Shown here piece after piece: positions 22,901 to 32,615 of a stretch of DNA of 64,000 nt; within the stretch, counting starts at the first letter, position 1, and every line of letters starts with the position of its first letter. Origin of the DNA: Anoplolepis gracilipes (lineage: Eukaryota > Arthropoda > Insecta > Hymenoptera > Formicidae). The notes beneath the pieces are model-generated. The model was given only the letters and a program-made list of their open reading frames with translations, did no database searches and had not been told where the DNA came from. The position numbers were made by a program, and so were the translations under genes. The stretch lies in assembly GCF_047496725.1 (NCBI RefSeq), contig NC_132984.1:3111001-3175000 (forward strand), in the 5' to 3' direction.

Positions 22901-23793
22901 TCAAATATTTCATATTTCTTTTGTTGCAAAAGTGAACTGGAGATAAGATTATAAAATAATGTCATATTGAAATGTGCACTTTACAGTTTCTTTCTTTAAA
23001 CTTACGATACTTAGATAAGAATTATAAATTCTTTTTAAGCAACCTTTTTTTAATTTTTTAGAGCTCTTGTAAAGAAGTTAAATAATCAACGATGAAATTT
23101 GTATAAATGTATTTTAATATATTCCTCATTGGATAATAATAAATTATAACCTTTTTTATATAACTTGAGGTCTTTGCGCTAACATCTTGAGTCTTTAGAT
23201 GATGTTTCCAATAATCTCTGTGGACCAGATAACATGTTTTCGAAATATCATGCGTAAATCGATAAGATGTGGCAAATATAAACACGTCGAAAATAGTTTC
23301 ATAATCTTCTTGCAAAGCTCATTGCTGCATATTTATTTGTCACAGATAATTTCCATCCAAAAATGTTTACATTATTTATATATTTTTTATATTCATATTA
23401 TTCATAAATCGTTCATTTATAAAGAATCTAAAGAACAATTTCAAGGAATCTTAGAACTTTTATAAATGATGGTATCAAATATAAATAAATATAGTTTTAA
23501 TCATTTCGCGTAAAAAAGAGTTTGTACTTTCATTTTATATACTCTTCCTGAGAGCCGAAAAACGTAAAGATGAAAATATATGTAATGTCCATAATACAAA
23601 CACAAACATGTAAACCGTCTACTTTTATCGCACGTACCATTTCAGCCTTAGCCAAGTAGATCCAGAGCTTGCGCCACGTGCTGAATTTATTTTGGTCACT
23701 AAAATTGTATCGCATCTCCTTGGAGGCGTACCGGGTCGACAGAGGACTGCGGTAATCGCAATAATCGTTGTTCTGTACTTTTGAAACGCTCAT
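2169..23793 (-). CDS. AdSL: Adenylosuccinate lyase, six exons with an 18.8 kb first intron
   Basis: The enzyme cleaves SAICAR to AICAR and adenylosuccinate to AMP, releasing fumarate, in purine synthesis and the purine nucleotide cycle; it is a cytosolic homotetramer. Exons, 5' to 3' on the minus strand: 23793-23638, 4875-4672, 3971-3689, 3376-3225, 3072-2674 and 2432-2169. Phases agree at every junction and the sum is 486 codons (485 residues), almost exactly the human length of 484, which argues that the remote first exon is right. Seen in the protein: the N-terminal SRY-like segment STRYASKEM, HDVMAHVH, GATSCYVGDNT, the FTHLQPAQ segment with the general-acid His at about residue 160, and the fumarate-lyase signature GSSAMPYKRNP at about 289-299, whose serine loop supplies the base. 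I chose Met at 23793; an in-frame Met lies 12 codons upstream at 23829. Intron 1 hosts three other genes. Confidence 0.93.
4187..4648. mobile_element. Foldback MITE-like element in adenylosuccinate lyase intron 2
   Basis: The two halves are inverted copies of each other over almost the full 462 bases. The ends read CAAGGAAAGGGT at the left and the complement ACCCTTTCCTTG at the right. The centre is a near-perfect palindrome around AATCTGATTATGC and its complement. TTA flanks both sides (4184-4186 and 4649-4651), consistent with a 3 bp target duplication. There is no coding capacity. The right end sits about 20 bases from the splice donor at 4671. Confidence 0.8.
5172..8147 (+). CDS. Ssk: Snakeskin, four-span smooth septate junction protein
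   Basis: Exons are 5172-5222, 6275-6481, 6804-6923 and 8046-8147, all joined in phase 0, giving 159 residues. I recognise the pattern of Drosophila Snakeskin: a short N terminus ending IKVLKLVLNLIILILYR, then GGEFLGVGGTWNLNE, NPDAEIVASGVFVGF, and ALHYWHGY. Snakeskin is known to be about 160 residues, a MARVEL-like membrane protein of smooth septate junctions in midgut and Malpighian tubule that works with Mesh and Tsp2A. Predicted spans are about residues 10-28, 54-77, 87-106 and 127-148, with both termini cytoplasmic. The start ATG is the first in frame and matches the family length. The gene lies inside intron 1 of adenylosuccinate lyase on the opposite strand, and its own intron 3 carries a foldback element. 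Confidence 0.85.
6106..6136. repeat. (TA)n microsatellite
   Basis: Uninterrupted TA dinucleotides, within snakeskin intron 1. Confidence 0.9.
7063..7923. mobile_element. Foldback element in snakeskin intron 3
   Basis: The terminal inverted repeats are aaaggctataaccggataag on the left (from 7065) and the near-complement cttatccggctatagccttt on the right (ending about 7922). Internal parts also pair: the ATTAATCTCGAATAAAA segment near 7110 with its complement near 7660, and two copies of a TTTTTGCATAAAA-type segment around 7345-7410. No transposase is encoded. A clear target-site duplication was not identified. Confidence 0.7.
8148..12210. other. Non-coding stretch between snakeskin and the second four-span gene
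   Basis: No convincing exon on either strand. It holds the snakeskin 3' UTR, a candidate poly(A) signal ATTAAA at about 8426, A/T homopolymer runs near 9127, 10420, 10858 and 11589, and an inverted repeat pair described separately. The open frames between 11017 and 11347 sit in a locally GC-rich, CG-rich patch, overlap each other in different frames and lack splice or domain support. The region is part of adenylosuccinate lyase intron 1 on the other strand. Confidence 0.55.
10322..11949. repeat. Inverted repeat pair about 1.4 kb apart
   Basis: The left arm, 10322-10417, and the right arm, about 11837-11949, are reverse complements with few differences. Both contain TGCAAGTATAATTCATAAAG, TAAATAAAATCCC, and AATGTCTCTGAATTCGAG or their complements, and both carry a long homopolymer T/A tract. 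The right arm has a longer poly-T. Confidence 0.75.
12211..14413 (+). CDS. Four-transmembrane MARVEL/snakeskin-like protein, unnamed
   Basis: Exons are 12211-12300, 12662-12847 and 14192-14413, giving 165 residues, small like snakeskin. Predicted spans are about 22-41 (AIKVLEVIVAIFAIGLAV), 63-83 (TIYVTVAGYILINSLFVL), 93-113 (LLMFASVGAFMHVVAGSL) and 139-161 (MLISSAVFTFVNAVVFLAE). The loop between spans 3 and 4 has an NLNGPYYYVYNNE stretch. The ATG follows gagtgaga and is the first Met in the open frame. Exon 1 has no good GT donor at the expected place: the codon GTG is followed by gcgagt, so I read a GC-AG intron. That position matches the first intron of the sister genes. I do not recognise a named gene. 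Membrane topology is clear; a role at septate junctions is only inference from the family resemblance and neighbours. Confidence 0.75.
14414..15441. other. Spacer between the second and third four-span genes
   Basis: AT-rich, no exon seen. Candidate AATAAA signals at 15040 and 15341 could end the upstream transcript. A (TA)n run occupies about 15382-15415, just before the next start codon. Confidence 0.55.
15382..15415. repeat. (TA)n microsatellite
   Basis: TA run directly upstream of the third four-span gene's start codon. Confidence 0.9.
15442..20271 (+). CDS. Four-transmembrane protein with long cysteine-pair (zinc-ribbon-like) tail
   Basis: Fifteen exons join with consistent phases: 15442-15561, 15683-15853, 16145-16302, 16383-16479, 16616-16825, 17464-17636, 17729-17892, 18176-18306, 18459-18538, 19125-19220, 19316-19391, 19476-19547, 19661-19747, 20022-20108 and 20191-20271; 600 residues. 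Residues about 38-150 hold four hydrophobic spans, and the rest is a cytoplasmic tail. The tail carries repeated cysteine pairs: CAMCKQGC right after span 4, CDFC at about 269, CCPGCKC at about 306, CSHC at 510, CCN at 522, CEFC at 535, CANC at 560 and CPKC at 583. The last six resemble two or three four-cysteine zinc-binding knuckles. A Gln-rich, low-complexity stretch lies between. I recognise no named gene. Zinc binding and a membrane-junction role are inferences. Exon 9 has a competing acceptor (see findings). Confidence 0.72.
16842..17461. repeat. Two-copy tandem duplication of about 310 bp in an intron
   Basis: Unit 1 (16842-17151) and unit 2 (17152-17461) are nearly identical, differing at a handful of positions and in one poly-T length. 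Both begin ATTCACG and end CTCGAAC(A/G)AAATCA. Unit 2 ends at the splice acceptor of exon 6 of the cysteine-pair tetraspan gene, so the polypyrimidine tract is duplicated too. Confidence 0.9.
18801..18823. repeat. (CTT)n microsatellite
   Basis: About eight CTT triplets, in the intron after exon 9 of the cysteine-pair tetraspan gene and just after the TAG at 18787-18789. Confidence 0.85.
20272..21343. other. Convergent 3' ends of the third four-span gene (+) and the RRM gene (-)
   Basis: No coding signal. AATAAA at 20715-20720 is the best poly(A) signal for the + strand gene. The segment also holds A-rich tracts near 20979 and 21284. Confidence 0.55.
20715..20720 (+). terminator. Probable poly(A) signal of the third four-span gene
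   Basis: AATAAA about 445 bases after the stop codon. Confidence 0.35.
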
Positions 23794-26700
23794 TGTGCGG
23801 GAATCGAGAGGGAATTTCGTGAAAAACAACTATCCGACGCGACCGCACAAGTGACACTACGCGTACGTCTCGCGATCAGCTGATGCGATCGATATCACCG
23901 AGTCTGCCCGAATCTGAGCGAGCTGAATGACAAAATTGTACTTAGAGCGCCTCGTGACGAACCACACGCGGAACTACTTTACTAAACGAGCCGCTAAATT
24001 TCGTCGATAATTCAGAAATTTGTACTGAAATAATATATATATTATTCGATGCAATCACGCGTTCAATTTCAAACTTTTTAACTATGGTCTTTTTAGACAA
24101 GTATCAATAAAATTTAAGGTTGCATTAAAAATAATTGTATCTTAAACATTTCATTTATGTGGCTCTCTAATTTCATACATCAATTACACACACATCCCAA
24201 TATAACATAATTAATAAGTGAAAAAAGAGATTCTTGCAAATCTCATAAACATTAAATAAATAAATAACTTTTGTGAAATCTATAATATATTATAATTGCT
24301 GTTGACTCTCTTCGTCTATTTTCGATTTTAATTGAAGCAGTGCTGTATAAAAAGGTTTATGCTTTTAAAAGAGTATAATTAAAAAAAAATACAAAAAATT
24401 ATTTTTAAAAAATTATACTACGGTGCATGAGTTTTTGAAAATAATTATTAATTTTCCTAATAAATAAAAAGAAATAATCAAAAGTAGACTCGTGCAACAT
24501 TAGAAAAGAAAATTCAATGCTTCAATTTCAATCGTTGAAATCTGATGTATTCGCGGGAGAAGCAAAGAAGATAAAAGTTGTCTCACCACGTTAGAAGGAT
24601 TCCAATCGACACGCGCCCATTCCACGTGTACTTCGTTACACTTAAAGAGTTTTTCGGGTCTCAATTTTCGTCTGGCCAAGGCTGCGTTGCGATGTGATTT
24701 AAAAGAAACTATAGCATAGGCCGCTTCGTTATTCGTAAATCGATAGATGGATACGTACTCGATATCCCATGCTGATGCGTAGATCACCTGGTTGCGTATG
24801 AAAAGAAAAAGTTAGATATTTTAAAAATCCGGGGAAAAACATTTTTTTTTTAAATTAAACTGTCAATGTAATAACATAATTTACATTATACTAAATGTTA
24901 TACTAAAAAAATGTGATAATAAAATATTTAAAATATTTTCAAAGATAAGGCCATATGTAATGTATAAAAAATAAGCGAAAAAATACAAGTTTTTATAAAT
25001 TGCAACTCCTCTATCTTTCTTACATACACAGAAAAAAAGTAAGTGTCAAATCAAAACTTAAATACTCATATGAACGCGTTCATCGTTTCATATATACGCA
25101 ACAATTTATAATCTTCTTAGAAGAATTTAAAAATCTTAAATTTCAACAATATTATATAATCTTATTTCAATACTACAATTGTCGTTTCAAGAATAAAATA
25201 ATTATTTTAACTCTAAAAAAATTATAATCTTCGATTTGAACACGTGTTATTTTCTATCAAACATTTTTTCCTCTCCATTCAAGAAAATTATTCTTAAATA
25301 ACAAGAATATATTTTTTTTTTTTATTGAACTATATAAAATGTCTTGATTCAAGCAAATTTTTTTTTTATTTACCGCAATATAATTTCAAGGTTTATATTT
25401 TGAAACTAAAGATATTTGTCAAAGAATATTCTTTTTTTCTGTGTATCGTTATATAAGTTCTGGCTAAAAATATGAGATGAAAGAAATAAAAAATAATGAA
25501 CAAAAAAAAAAAAAAAACATACCCTGACAACCTCCTCGGACGCGATGTACCACGGCAACGGGCCGATGTAGAGCTTGCACTTGTTCACGCTCGCCAGGAC
25601 TCGTATCTTCTTCCCGGGCAAGATCTCGTACTGATCTAACTGGACGATGGCGCGTGCCGCGTAATCCGGGTTCGTGTACATGATGAAGCAGTAGCCCCTC
25701 GTCAACTCGGCCATGTCCACCATCAGCCGTATCTGGAAGATCTCGCCGATCGTCTTGAACAGCGGATACAGGGTGTCCTCGTAGATCGTCTTCGGGATAC
25801 GGCCGACGAAGATCTCGCAATCGATACCGGGCGTCGGGCCGGTCCATCGGACCGGCTGGATGCTGAGGATCCTCTGGCCGTTGATTTGCGTGGAGACCAA
25901 TTTGTGCTCGTGCAGAAGCCGAAGAACGTTTCTGTGCGTCTGCAATTGCCGGCGTAACGTGGGGCACATGAACGAGGTCTTTGGATTATTCTCGTCTTCT
26001 GTAATATTAATTAAAGATACAGATGTTAGATTAAGAGACTACGGAGTGAGGAAAATTTATTCGGATTTTTCCATTTCAAAAGCGATCACGTATAAACATC
26101 ACGATCTAGATTTATAAATATGTAACAATTATATATTTAAAAATATTTTTGTATCACGTTTTTTAATATTTCATAATTTTTTAATAAAATATTTAATATA
26201 TAGTAAAATAGTAATTAATAATATTGCGTCATCGTTTTGATTAAGAAAAACAAGTGTGATTGTTATCGACATTATTTATAGTGAATCTAGATTGCTTCAC
26301 AGTAATGTATATGTATAGGATATAAAATTATAACGTTTCGAATGAAATTCAAGATGAACTTCTCTCTTTAATAATCTCTATATAATCTTAATCGAATATG
26401 AACCGACGTATTCAAGAAAACGTACAGTTACACTCTTGTTTGCATACACGATATATACTATAACGATAAACACTGAATGATCGTATCCATGGCGAAGCAT
26501 TGTTGAAATAACACACGTACACACGTTCTCTCTCTCTCTCTCTTTCTCTCTTTTATCTTTCGCCGCGCTCGTACTATTGCGGGAAAAAAACACATGAAAG
26601 AATATACAGGTAGAATATTTTTAGCTCACGCAATGCGTATTTCGAGTTTATTATCCAGCGATTACAACGCACGTCTTACGCGAAGAAGAAGAGAAGATAG

Positions 26701-26935
26701 AACAAAGCATCCTCGACTCACCCTCGAAATTTTCCAGATCCAGGGACGTTTGTTGTTCCGTGATATCAATCTTGCTTTCGTTATCATCGGGCACGAGATG
26801 ATGCGACCACAAGACGGATTCCTCGCTCCTCGATTTTTTCATCCTCTCAATCTCGCGTTTGTTCTCTTTGTTACCGCCGCCGTTTTTTCTTCGATTATTC
26901 CCTCGTCGGCTGCCCCTTGGCTTATTATTCTCCAT
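21344..26935 (-). CDS. RNA-binding protein with two RRMs, A1CF/RBM46/RBM47/DND1-like
   Basis: Exons on the minus strand are 26935-26722, 25998-25523, 24787-24587 and 22465-21344; phases agree and the total is 670 residues. The last exon could begin three bases earlier at 22468. Residues 1-70 are basic and Asn/Gly-rich. RRM1, about 132-208, has RNP2 (IFVGRIP) and RNP1 (RGYCFIMY). RRM2, about 212-290, has KLYIGPLP and YAIVSFKS, followed by HVEWARVDW. The lead-in NGQR, then PGIDCEIFVGRIP, matches the A1CF/RBM46/RBM47/DND1 group, whose members bind mRNA in editing or germline control. The third RRM of A1CF is absent. The 370-residue C terminus is a single Ser/Asn/Pro-rich exon with no domain I recognise, and its assignment to this gene rests on strand, phase 0 at both ends and lack of another owner. 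The first exon of adenylosuccinate lyase lies in intron 3. Confidence 0.75.
22466..24586 (-). other. RRM gene intron 3 holding the adenylosuccinate lyase first exon and promoter
   Basis: The only coding segment seen here is 23638-23793. The roughly 200 bases upstream of it (23794-24000) are richer in CG dinucleotides than the surrounding AT-rich DNA, as expected of a housekeeping promoter. No TATA box is obvious. Confidence 0.5.
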
Positions 26936-29091
26936 CTCACGCGCGATCTCCCGATCAATAAATCGATATCAGCAGAGAGGCCTCTCTCTGATATCAGCTG
27001 ATTCAAAATGACTTTTCGCGAGCGATCGTAGACATAAGAATAATATATTTACACATATAGTATATGTATGTAATGTAATTTATGTATATGCATAGACATA
27101 TATATATATGTATATATGCATATTATTTCTTATATATCAAAAATCTATTGCGGGTCCTCGTCGAAAATCGATCTATTGACGCGACAAAACAAAACTCTGA
27201 TCCTGCCGGCGAGGAGAACAGCCGGGTTATGCGTCGCGCTCGCTCGCCGCGAGAAAGGACAAGGATTTCGGATGCCGTCAGGATTGGCGGACAGTTCAAC
27301 GTGGAAGGGATGATAGGTTTCGCTTCGTCTCTCTTTTCTACGCATTGCATTGTTCCTCCTTCCAGACGAACGAGACCGATTTACCGGCCCGATTTTCGTC
27401 TGTTGATCATCGCCGAGACGGAGGATTTATAGCCGGCATCTGTCAAACAATTGACTTTATCACGTGCCATGCTCGGTAACTTGATATCGATGGCACGTGT
27501 ATGTATGTATGTACATACATACATACATACGTATGCACGTAGTACGCATTTGTAAGAAAGTTCGCGAAATATTTTCATATGGCTCTGTTACACATGTATG
27601 GTTTTTAAGAAATTGTTTTTAAAAATATAAAAAATAATTTCCATATTTTATTTTCAATCGCTTAGTTTTATTTTTGTTTATATATAGTGTCTACTTTTTA
27701 TTAAAATATAAGAAAATTGAATTTTTTAAGAACATATAAAAGTTAATTAAAATATTTTTTAATATATTAAACATTAAACGCGGAGAAAAGGATTTTATTA
27801 AAATATAGAAAAATATTTATTAAAATGCAAATATATTTGTATAATGCTTGACATTTTAATTTCGCAAAAAATTGAGAAAAATTATCGAGAGATTATCTTT
27901 TCTTCTCTTCTCAAGGGACATCCAGAAATCAGATATACACAACAAATAACGAGATTTAACATGTGTTGCGAACGGGTTCAAGGTACGAGGAGAACGCGAC
28001 GAGCTTCTCCGTGACACATATCCGCGAGTTCGCATCGTCCTGCGCCATTGCACCGTGTGTGATAATAGCATTGTTATTTGTCGTTCGCATGCAGGCAGTC
28101 CTTATTACATGACACACGATGCCGCCAACCTGTGTGTGAGCAACTCCACACTCCACCTTCGCTATATCTTCTCAGTCGTCGCTCGGACGCGTCGCGACGT
28201 GAAGCCTCGTTTTGCGATTCCGTCGTGACTCTGCTGCAGGTGATAACGCAACTACTTTCCATATCGAGTAGCAATCAGTAGAACGTTTAACGAGTTCGTT
28301 CAAAGCGACGTAAATACAAAATTTATTTTTATTTAAAAAAAAAAAAAATAAGCACTTTCCACTCATAGACAGTTTCGAGAAAATAAAAAATCTGTGTTAT
28401 GTTTTTTTTTCGAGAATATTGATGATTAATTTGCACTTCTGTAAAATCAATATTGTATAAGAGATTTTATTTAAATTTAATTTAAATAAAATCTCTTATG
28501 CAATATTGGTTTATGTCAAGTATAAGATTTAATATAATTTGAGAATATATATTTATAGAAAGTAACAAAATTTTTGACACACAAATAAAAGCAATCTGTT
28601 TTTTTCGTGCGTAATATAAATTTTTGAAATTATAATTTAAAAAAGATATTAATTGATTTATTAAAAAATATATATCTTATACTTGAAATAAATTAAATTT
28701 GAATAAAAGAGAAATAAAATCTCTTATTCATTTAAACACATTCTATTAAACTATAATTTTTTTCCACTATTATTATCAAATTGTAAATTTTCAAGGTACA
28801 AAATTTTAAAATTTATACTGTTCTGCATTACAATGTAAGAAAGGTTTGTCATTTTGATCTGGAAGTGACGACAATTCTTTGGCTCGCAGCCAAGGATGTC
28901 TTCGTGAACGGAACAACGCTTAACTATTAATGTGAATAGTGAAACGTTTCAAACGCAAATGAGGACGATTTGTTAATAGCTTGAGAATTCACGTAATGCT
29001 TCGTCGAAAAGGGATAAGACTTTCGCAAACGATCGTCCATCCTTCGTTCCTTTAGTCATTCGTTTGGAATCGTGTCTTCAGTACTAGCATC
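26936..29091. other. Divergent intergenic region between the RRM gene and the fourth four-span gene
   Basis: No convincing exon. Open frames at 27082-27432 and 28078-28281 overlap with others on both strands and have no domain or splice support. A GTAT/CATA tetranucleotide palindrome lies near 27500-27535, and a perfect long hairpin at 28448-28509. Promoters of both flanking genes should lie here but no consensus element can be assigned. Confidence 0.5.
28448..28509. repeat. Long palindrome (hairpin) of about 62 bp
   Basis: CAATATTG(T/C)ATAAGAGATTTTATTTAAAT is followed at once by its complement; only one or two positions are unpaired. A further copy of one arm's core (AATAAAATCTCTTAT) is at about 28712. 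Confidence 0.85.
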
Positions 29092-32000
29092 ATGTGGAAT
29101 CGCAAAGTCTTCATCAGAATAATCGAAGTGGTATGTAAAATATTATTCGATTCCTCCATCTTTTTAAAAAAAGAAAAAAAATCTTCTGTAAAGTTTCTTT
29201 AAATTAATAATTTACATTTGATATACATACGACTGGGGCGCCGAAATGTATTATAATTGACGCTGGTTAAAAATCGAAAGCATTATAATTTGAATGAGTT
29301 CTCATTTTAGTTTTGCTTCTAAAAAACAGAGAATCAATTATCTGAGAGTCTATTGCACTCACGTATGTATATGGTAGTCCCATAAAGTGAAAATTATCCC
29401 CATATTAACACGTGTAAGCGATAATTAATCAGTACAAGATATTTATAAAATATAAAGTCATCACTATTAAATTTATTATCGATGTTAGCTTAGAGATCCT
29501 AATGACGTTAGCTAAAAAACGAGGCTAAAAGGTGATTATATAAAAGATGGGAAAAAAAAATTGCCCGGTTGCAGCTCTTATGCGTCGCTTGTGTCGTGGC
29601 ACTCAGGGTGACGGACGACGAGAGCCGAAGGGTGTTTCACTATTTGAGGAATCGTAGCAGGGAGTGGTCGCTGCTGAACAACGTGACATGGGGCAGCATA
29701 GGTACATATATGTGTACAGAGATTCTTGCATGACTTGTGTGATGAGAATCAATTCTTATACACTCATTTCCTGGTTTCCGCGAATTTAGGTGCTGCTCTG
29801 GCAACGGCGACCTGCGGCGGATACATCATCATAACTACTGGCCTCCTGATCGCCGCGGCTACCGGGGAGCTCCGCGGTCGGAAGACGGTAATAATTGCTT
29901 TCTTTTTCTCATACAACTAAAGAATACGTGCCGTAGATGTGTTTCGTAACGTCAGTATACGTCAATGTACGTCGACAATATGAAACCCGTGGTAGGGGTA
30001 CATGTGTGACGTAGACTCCTCGATCTTATGGAGAGATTGGAAAAAATTCGCTGGGTAGATGACGGGGACAAAAATTATCAAAATGATTCGACTCGATCAG
30101 AGATCGCGTTCTCGATTGTTAGATGCAAAACACGTCGATATATCTCTAAAGAAAAAAAAAAAAAATGAAAGTTGACTCGAATTCTTCTGGAAACGAGAGC
30201 TGAGAGAAGAATTGTATCGGTTTTTACGTGATACGTATATTAACAGCGTTCTTTCCGATCCTGTCGGGCCAAGAGTTTGACGTAACGCTGAATGGACGCG
30301 CGATATGGCGGGAGTAGGCTTTATTTCGACGCGTCGAGATTATTCCCAGGCGCTGTTAATTTATTCCGAGGTTGGTCGCGAGCGAAAATACGCAGCGCGT
30401 AAATCTCGACGATAGGAACGGTGGCGTGAGAAAATCGGTGGCGCGACACGATGTCATTGAGGGGCCAAGGATATTATAAAAGAATGTCCTCCTTAATAAC
30501 GCGGACGTTTTCGCGCACGTGATCGCAGCCTTGGTCGATCGGGACACGTAATGTAGCTCATTTAATGACTCATATAAATGAGAGGCTGGGCCGATCTTGA
30601 ACGAATCGCGTCGCGTGGCTCTCCCCAGTGTTTTTTTTTTTTCTCTGAGAAACTGTCCATCGAAAATAAACGTCTGTCCTTGATCATCCATCCATCGATT
30701 TTATTCCCGCTCTCCGTCTCTCAAGATTCTTGCATAATGATAAGTTTCCACGTACAACTAATTATCGGTTATCCAAGGCGATAAATAGAATGCATTCAAC
30801 CGAAGAATGAAAACATTATCAAGTGCAATTTAAATTCAGGAATTCTTCCTACTCGGACTGGGCGTGATTCTCTTCGGGATAGTCGGCGCCTTGTCATTGG
30901 CGTCTATCGACAGCGTCCCCGAGGATCTGGTCGACAATGCTGCGGTCTTGGGAGCGCTGTGCCTGCTCACAGCGTTGGTATTCATCGGGGATTTACTGAT
31001 GAGCCCGCCTCGCAAGAAGGATAAGCAGGACGAGGCGCGAATCCTAGAAAAGGATTTAGGTAAATTAAATCAATTTCAGAAGAGATTCGCTCGATCCGTT
31101 CAGTTCACTTGCAAGAGAAAATACATTATACATATTAAATATCAGAGATTTTTCCGCAAAGTTCTCCATTTATCGAGAATTTTATTACGAATAATTCATT
31201 TTTATTTATCTTTACTATTTTTCTTTTTTTTTTTCATAATCAAAATTTTCCAATAAATCTACCTAAAAAAGAAATAAAACTTTTGGAAATACCGCAGCCA
31301 AGCGACAGGTAACGCCAGTGGTGACCAGCGAGGATGCGAAATCAAAGTCCGCCAAGTCGACCGTCGTGAAAATTCCCGAGGACGAGAACGACGCTTTTCA
31401 GAAGGCGGAAGCGGATAATCGTCACGCCGAAGCCGCGAGGTCCCAGCGGGAATCGTCGACGACTCGTCATCCGCAGGATGATTCCCGAGACGACCGGGAG
31501 CTTCGATCGGGCGATCAGGAACCGAGAGAACGGGCGCAGAATTTCGAAAACGGCCGAGTTCTGCGCGACTCGAAGCGGTATCGCGAGCCCGACGAACTCG
31601 ATCACAGGATCGACGAGTCCAGGATAACGTACAAGAGCCGGGACATCTATCAGCGACCGATCGACGAGATCGACACGCCGCGCTTCCCTATAGAGTACGA
31701 AAAGGGTGAGCCGATCTTCGCGAAAATCATCAATCCGAGCGTGAAGATCATGAGGGTCGAGCGAGACGTCGAGGAGGCGCTTAACAACTACAGGTGATTT
31801 CTTGCGTCCACATCTCGGAATTCGTCGCGACATCTTGGCACGTGGAAATTTTTATTTAAGCATCGGCAATACCTGCATCAACCTGTATTGGATTATATGT
31901 ATGTCGTCAGGAACAGGAAAGCGCACGCGAACAATTCTTACGTCATACGTAATGATTCGACGCACTGACACAATTTCATTTGCAAGAAGGAAATCGGCTT

Positions 32001-32615
32001 TTCAAATATTTTTCTATCTTCAAAAAATAAATTTTTTATTCACGAAAGACTTTATCCTTGAATTTTACGTATCTGATTCAGTTACTCTTTAATGCACATA
32101 ATTAGAGACTAAAAAAAAGTTCTTATCTTAGAATTAAGATACTTCGAAATGGAGAGTGATTCTCATCGCGGACGTGAGTTGCAAGAATCGCTGGCAAATT
32201 TCCTTGTTCCTGACTCGTTTATGATTCACGATGCCTGGCGCACCTTGTGTCGTGCCGATACTTAAATATAATTTCATTTAAACGCGAATTCAGATTTTCG
32301 GACAACAGCCAGTACGACAACGTGCCTGTCAGAATGCGTGGCCCGTCATCCGGGATCTTGAGGGCTCATCATCGCGACGTTTCTTTCAACGTGCCACCTC
32401 CGCCCAAGGAATATCGATCCGGGGGACGGGAAAGATCCAAGGACGAGATCGAGATGCTGGAGGAGTATCTTGGAGTATTGAGGACCACCGGGACGCAAAC
32501 TCCGAGGATACCGTCGTCGCCGACCGAGCCGGGATACGTTCGACACACTGCAAGTAACTGGCCGCAGGACATTAAATCGAGCACTCCAGGACCTAGCCCT
32601 GATCAGCGATTTTAA
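29092..32615 (+). CDS. Four-transmembrane MARVEL-like protein with long charged cytoplasmic tail
   Basis: Exons are 29092-29130, 29575-29701, 29790-29887, 30840-31059, 31298-31793 and 32294-32615; phases 0, 1, 0, 1 and 2 agree and the product is 433 residues. Spans are about residues 8-25 (FIRIIEVLLCVACVVAL), 53-82 (GAALATATCGGYIIITTGLLI), 89-110 (EFFLLGLGVILFGIVGAL) and 121-142 (NAAVLGALCLLTALVFIGDLL). The first loop (26-52) holds two N-glycosylation sequons, N39-R-S and N49-V-T, so it should be extracellular. From about residue 143 the tail is some 290 residues of Arg/Asp/Glu/Ser-rich, probably disordered sequence, with tyrosine motifs such as YDNVP and a proline patch. It shares intron positions with the three genes nested in the adenylosuccinate lyase intron. 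I recognise no named gene; a junction or scaffold role is inference. Confidence 0.78.

Noticed and set aside
25406..25523. Extension of RRM2 past Val-Arg into a Phe-rich tail
   Set aside because: It reads through the donor (AGG/gtatgt) into a poly-Phe intron tract; RRM2 continues properly in the exon at 24787.
31342..31833. Minus-strand frame of 163 codons
   Set aside because: Antisense shadow of exon 5 of the fourth tetraspan gene; no supporting motif.
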